Shown here: in pieces, positions 60,756 through 64,000 of the stretch | Position numbering within the stretch: the first letter of the stretch is position 1 | How the letters are laid out: every line of letters starts with the position of its first letter | Origin: Thermoanaerobaculales bacterium | GTDB taxonomy: Bacteria; Acidobacteriota; Thermoanaerobaculia; Thermoanaerobaculales; Sulfomarinibacteraceae | Direction of reading: 5' to 3' | DNA: 64,000 nucleotides | Assembly: GCA_035358815.1 (NCBI GenBank) | Contig: DAOPQC010000003.1 | Span: forward strand, 62,001-126,000 | Position numbers and translations under genes: made by a program | The notes under the pieces: model-generated | Told to the model about the DNA's origin: nothing | The model's database searches: none | Seen by the model: only the letters and a program-made list of their open reading frames with translations

Positions 60756-61007
60756 TCAGTTCGGCCTGAATCTCCTCACCAGGGCGCAGATGCTGCTGAC
60801 GGTGTCGAAGGCGTCCGCCGAGGCGTCGGCGTCCGGGATCTGGATTCCATACTTCTTCTCCAGGAAGCACTTGAGCGACACCATCGAGAACGAGTCGACG
60901 ATGCCGCCCGAGATCAGTGGGGTGTCGACCGTCACCTCCCGATCGTCGTCCTCCTCCAGGTACTCCTTGGCCACATACTCCAGAATGGTCCGCTCCATCT
61001 CGTCCAT
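60756..61007 (-). CDS. Acyl carrier protein (dedicated, non-AcpP)
   Basis: 83 residues, very acidic. The phosphopantetheine site is Ser39 in LISGGIVDSFSMVSLKCFLE, that is D-S-F rather than D-S-L. The remainder fits the four-helix ACP fold. GGGGG six bases before ATG 61007 supports that start over ATG 61019. It lies between the ligase (39 bp) and kbl (89 bp), and AcpS is in the same operon, so it has its own loading and activating enzymes. It is clearly different from a fatty-acid AcpP. Confidence 0.9.
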   Translation of the reverse strand: MDEMERTILEYVAKEYLEEDDDREVTVDTPLISGGIVDSFSMVSLKCFLEKKYGIQIPDADASADAFDTVSSICALVRRFRPN

Positions 61008-61046
61008 CGTGTCCCCCATTGGCTGCTGCCGTCTCGTGAAATGGCG

Positions 61047-62747
61047 TCACTCGTCCATCAGCGTCGATATGTCCCCGACCGGCTCCCCGAACTCCTGCGC
61101 CCGCAGCACCCGCCGCATGATCTTGCCGCTGCGGGTCTTGGGCAGGCCCGCGACGAACTGGATCTTCTGCGGCATGGCAAGGGGCGAGAGCCTCTTGCGG
61201 ATGAAGTTCATGATCTCCAGCTCGAGATCGTCGCTGCCCTCGTGGCCCTTCTTGAGGGTCACGAAGGCCTTGACCACCTCCATGTTGGTCGGATCGGGCG
61301 TGGCCACCGCCGCCGACTCGGCCACCGCCGGGTGCTCGAGCAGCGCGCTCTCGATCTCGAATGGCCCGACCAGGTGCCCGCCGGTGTTGATGACGTCGTC
61401 GTCGCGGCCGACGAACCAGAAGTAGCCGTCGTTGTCCTTGCTGGCGCGGTCACCGGTCAGGTACCAGCCGTTCTTGAACTTGCCGGCGTAGCCGACAGGG
61501 TTGTTCCAGTAGCCGCGGATCATCGACGGCCAGCCCGGCCTGAGGCCGATCAGCCCGACCGCGCCGGGCTGGTCGAGCGGTTCGGACGTCTTGAGGTCGA
61601 CGACGGCGGCGGTGATGCCAGGGAACGGCTTGCCCATCGAGCCCGGCTTGATCGGCATGCCGGGCAGGTTGGTGACCACGATGCAGCCGGTCTCGGTCTG
61701 CCAATAGGTGTCGTGGAAGGGCCGCCCGAAGGCCTCCTTCGACCACAGCACGGCCTCGGCGTTGAGTGGCTCGCCGACGCTGGCCAGGTGACGCAGCGCG
61801 CTGAGGTCGTAGCCGCGCACCAGCTCGGTGCCCTCGCGCATCAGGAGGCGGATCGCGGTCGGCGCCGAGTACCACACCGTGACCCGGTACTTCTGTAGGA
61901 ACGCGTACCAGCGCGGGGCGCTGAAGCCCGCGTCGAGCACCGCCTGCGTGGCCCCGTTGGCCCACGGGCCGATGATCCCGTACGAGGTGCCGGTCACCCA
62001 GCCCGGGTCGGCGTTGCACCAGTAGATGTCGTCCGCCTGCAGATCGAGCACCCACTTGGTCGTCAGGTACTGCGAGATCAGCGAGTAGTGCACGTGCTGG
62101 GCGCCCTTGGGCTGGCCGGTGGTGCCCGAGGTGTAGTGCAGCACCGACGGCGTCTCGGCGGTCGAGGGAAAGACGTCGAACGCCTCCACCCGCGGCTCGC
62201 CCGCGAGGTCGAACGCCACCTCTCCGGCCTTGAGCTGAGCGCCCTCGCTGTCCACGACCACGATCTGGCGCAGGCTGGGCAGCTGCTCGCGCGTCCTGCG
62301 CACCACCGGCAGGTGCTTGCGCTGGGTGATGACCACGCAGGTCCCCGCGTCCTTAAGGCGGGTCACGAGCGAGTCCTCGCGGAACGCCGAGAACAGGGGC
62401 TGAACGATCCCGCCCATCTTGAGGACTCCGAGGAAGCCGATGTAGAGCTCGGGCACGCGGTCCATGAACAGGCAGACGCGCTCGCCCGGCTCCACTCCGA
62501 GCCGCACCAGGAAGGCGGCGATGGTGTTCGACAGCACCCTGAGGTCGTCGAAGGTGAAGCGCTTCTCGTGGCCCTGGTGGTCCTCCCACAGCAGCGCCGG
62601 CTTGCCGCCCTGGCCGAGCTGACAGATCCGGTCGCTGCAGTGGTAGCCGATGTTGATGACGTCGCCGGCGCGGTAGCCGAGCTCCCGCTCCGCGATCGAC
62701 CAGTCGAAGCTCTGCAGCCGCTCCTCGTAGCTCCCGATGTTGCTCAC
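61047..62747 (-). CDS. AMP-forming acyl-CoA/ACP ligase, acetate-CoA ligase (AcsA) type
   Basis: 566 residues. ANL superfamily cores: the ATP loop HYTSGTTGQPKGAQHVHYS, DPGWVTGTSYGIIGPWANGA, the aromatic YWQTETG, GRDDDVINTGGHLVGPFEIE and the C-terminal lysine in LPKTRSGKIMRRVL. It resembles Bacillus AcsA more than long-chain enzymes. The Trp of WQTETG, which closes the acyl pocket in acetyl-CoA synthetases, is kept, so a short acid (acetate or propionate) is expected. In this context the acceptor may be the ACP encoded next. GTG 62747 is preceded by GAGGAGG. Confidence 0.87.
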   Translation of the reverse strand: MSNIGSYEERLQSFDWSIAERELGYRAGDVINIGYHCSDRICQLGQGGKPALLWEDHQGHEKRFTFDDLRVLSNTIAAFLVRLGVEPGERVCLFMDRVPELYIGFLGVLKMGGIVQPLFSAFREDSLVTRLKDAGTCVVITQRKHLPVVRRTREQLPSLRQIVVVDSEGAQLKAGEVAFDLAGEPRVEAFDVFPSTAETPSVLHYTSGTTGQPKGAQHVHYSLISQYLTTKWVLDLQADDIYWCNADPGWVTGTSYGIIGPWANGATQAVLDAGFSAPRWYAFLQKYRVTVWYSAPTAIRLLMREGTELVRGYDLSALRHLASVGEPLNAEAVLWSKEAFGRPFHDTYWQTETGCIVVTNLPGMPIKPGSMGKPFPGITAAVVDLKTSEPLDQPGAVGLIGLRPGWPSMIRGYWNNPVGYAGKFKNGWYLTGDRASKDNDGYFWFVGRDDDVINTGGHLVGPFEIESALLEHPAVAESAAVATPDPTNMEVVKAFVTLKKGHEGSDDLELEIMNFIRKRLSPLAMPQKIQFVAGLPKTRSGKIMRRVLRAQEFGEPVGDISTLMDE

Positions 62748-62779
62748 CCTGCCGGTCCTCCTCGAATCAGTGATGCCGC

Positions 62780-63157
62780 TCAGGCCTCGAGCACGACGTT
62801 GGCGGCCGCAACGGAGTCGGTATGCGACAGCGCGACGTGCACCGAGCGAACGCCCCGCCCGTCGGCGAGCTCGCGCAGCCGGCCGTGCAGCACGAGCGAA
62901 GGCCGCCCGGCCACGTCGCTGCGGACCTCCGCCTGCTTCCAAAGGAAGCCCTCGCTGCGGTCGAGGGCGAGGGCCTTGAACACCGCCTCCTTGGCAGCGA
63001 GGCGCGCCGACAGGTGCCGGGCCGGGTAGCGCTTGGCCTCGCAGTACGCGATCTCGCCGGGCGTGAACAGCTGCTCGAGGAAGCCCCGTCCCTCGCTCTC
63101 GAGCTGGCGCTCGACCCGCCTCACCTCGACCAGATCGCAGCCGATCCCAAGGATCAC
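62780..63157 (-). CDS. acpS: Holo-acyl-carrier-protein synthase
   Basis: 125 residues. AcpS motifs are ILGIGCDLVEVRRVE (Mg2+-binding Asp8) and the RLAAKEAVFKAL helix, followed by VHVALSHTDSVAAANVV. It transfers 4'-phosphopantetheine from CoA to the ACP serine. It starts at GTG 63157 behind a GGGGGAG ribosome-binding site and is first in the operon, 32 bp before the ligase. Whether it is the genome's only AcpS or a dedicated one cannot be seen here. Confidence 0.92.
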   Translation of the reverse strand: MILGIGCDLVEVRRVERQLESEGRGFLEQLFTPGEIAYCEAKRYPARHLSARLAAKEAVFKALALDRSEGFLWKQAEVRSDVAGRPSLVLHGRLRELADGRGVRSVHVALSHTDSVAAANVVLEA

Positions 63158-63228
63158 GTCAGCTCTCCCCCAACCCGGCTGACCGCTCCGCGACGCCGCC
63201 CTCGATCACGCTGGCCACGCCGTCGTGA

Positions 63229-63510
63229 GAGGGCGTCTCGCGCCGGCGAACGCACCAGCGGAGTCTACCATCGACTGCCGGCAGCGACGACGAGGTGGTC
63301 CGGGCGTCGGACAGCGAGGTGGTCCTCCACATCAGGGCGTGCGAGTGGGCGCGTTACTTCCGGGAGCGCCACTTCTCGGTCGGCTACCTCGTCGCATGCA
63401 GCACCGACGATGCCGAGTTGCGTGCGGTCACCGACAACCTGCGGATGCAGCGCACCTCGACCATCATGGAGGGCGGGACGGTCTGCGACTTCAGGGTCTA
63501 CAAGGTCTGA
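63229..63510 (+). pseudogene. Remnant of an L-2-amino-thiazoline-4-carboxylate hydrolase-like gene
   Basis: The open frame has no ATG, only a GTG at 63295. Its last 75 codons match the C-terminal end of this family (PF14196): VVLHIRACEWARYFRERHF, GYLVACSTDDAELRAV and RTSTIMEGGTVCDFRV, with the conserved cysteines. The N-terminal two thirds of a normal protein (about 200 residues) are missing, and a stop lies at 63226. It therefore looks like a 5'-truncated gene. A short independent protein starting at GTG 63295 cannot be ruled out. Confidence 0.55.
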
Positions 63511-63708
63511 CGGCGCCGGCTCACCAGTCCTCGATTCCCGACCACCCGCCAGCGGGGAGCGGCGGCACCGTCGTGAGAGATGCAGCACCTTGGTCCGGCG
63601 CCATCCGCTCGGTCACGGTTGCCCCAGGCGCGGCCTCCCTCACGCACAGTGCAGCGGACGCCGCGTGCGTCGTGACGGGGCGCCGCGCGGCCGGGACGCC
63701 GCCCGCGG

Positions 63709-64000
63709 TCACTCGACGCTGAAGGCCTGCAGCTCGACCGGGACCACGTGCACGGTGGCGCTGGTGAAGTCGATCGTGAAGGTGCCGGTGATGCCAGGGG
63801 TAAACGTGCTGAGCACGAGGTAGTAGGTCTGACCGGGCTGGAGCGTCACGCCGTCGGCGGCGGTGAAGGCGCTCCAGTTTCCGGTGCCGTCATCGTCGTC
63901 CCAGGCGACGACGTTGGCGAACGGGTTGGCCGGCTCGAACGGGTCGCAGTACACGTACATCGTCGTGTCACTCATCGTCGACGCCGTGACCGCGCACTCC
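63709..64000 (-). CDS. C-terminal part of a secreted protein (runs off right edge)
   Basis: The last 97 codons of a gene whose start lies outside the window. They form beta-rich, aspartate-rich sequence (FANVVAWDDDDGTGNWSAF, VTLQPGQTYYLVLSTFTPG, TGTFTIDFTSA) like extracellular pre-peptidase C-terminal/DVUA0089-type domains. The final residues VPVELQAFSVE form a short tail that may be a sorting or family signature. The ATG inside the fragment (63975) is not a credible start because the frame is open to the edge. Confidence 0.65.
   Translation of the reverse strand, partial: ECAVTASTMSDTTMYVYCDPFEPANPFANVVAWDDDDGTGNWSAFTAADGVTLQPGQTYYLVLSTFTPGITGTFTIDFTSATVHVVPVELQAFSVE

Overview
The window is one GC-rich (about 70%) bacterial chromosome segment with a Gram-negative envelope: an RND pump with its outer-membrane factor, several outer-membrane proteins and the start of an Oar-like TonB-dependent receptor. 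Gene content (Oar-like receptor, DUF3187 porin-like protein, GldA/F/G–DUF4340 transporter, large secreted GH38 enzyme) and base composition suggest an acidobacterium, perhaps the Thermoanaerobaculia. That placement is inference. No rRNA or single-copy phylogenetic marker is present to confirm it.

Layout. 1–6.1 kb: end of a TonB-type receptor, a 5'-nucleotidase, a polytopic GT-C-like membrane protein, a zinc-ribbon membrane protein, an ECF sigma factor and a probable anti-sigma partner. 6.3–10.2 kb: an S9 peptidase and an orphan sensor kinase. 10.3–18.1 kb: TetR regulator, then an RND efflux operon (adaptor, pump, outer-membrane lipoprotein) ending in a DUF3187 protein, with a strong promoter and a palindromic operator. 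18.3–23.9 kb: an MJ0042/FHA protein and a Gld-type ABC operon. 24–31.5 kb: PEP/pyruvate-binding protein, glutamate dehydrogenase, CNNM/CorC protein, RsgA and a methyltransferase. 31.7–36.2 kb: a visibly lower-GC block (Ca2+-type P-ATPase, cardiolipin synthase-like protein, small membrane ORF) lying against the 3' end of tRNA-Asn, probably acquired. 36.3–40.5 kb: housekeeping genes (DUF3891, phosphohexomutase, enolase, FtsB-like, initiator tRNA). 41–47.4 kb: outer-membrane protein, AAA/DUF4143 ATPase, Mre11-like phosphoesterase, tri-haem peroxidase, SDR. 47.9–52.7 kb: five tightly coupled glycan/envelope genes. 52.7–56.7 kb: a 1336-residue GH38 enzyme. 56.8–64 kb: an ATP-grasp enzyme converging on a C39-like peptidase, then a minus-strand operon of AcpS, acetate-type AMP-ligase, dedicated acyl carrier protein, Kbl-type alpha-oxoamine synthase and an unknown 101-residue protein. 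The window ends with a gene remnant and the C-terminus of a secreted protein.

The most interesting unit is the AcpS/ligase/ACP/Kbl/small-protein operon, which looks like a self-contained route that loads a short acyl group on a private carrier protein for condensation with an amino acid. Other cross-cutting signals are: several genes whose -10 element lies 6–8 nt before the start codon (probable leaderless mRNAs); four intergenic (GGGAAC)n arrays able to form G-quadruplexes; a heptamer-phased GGATCT inverted repeat; a hairpin repeat family around the initiator tRNA; and a degenerate second copy of the phosphoesterase gene's 3' end.
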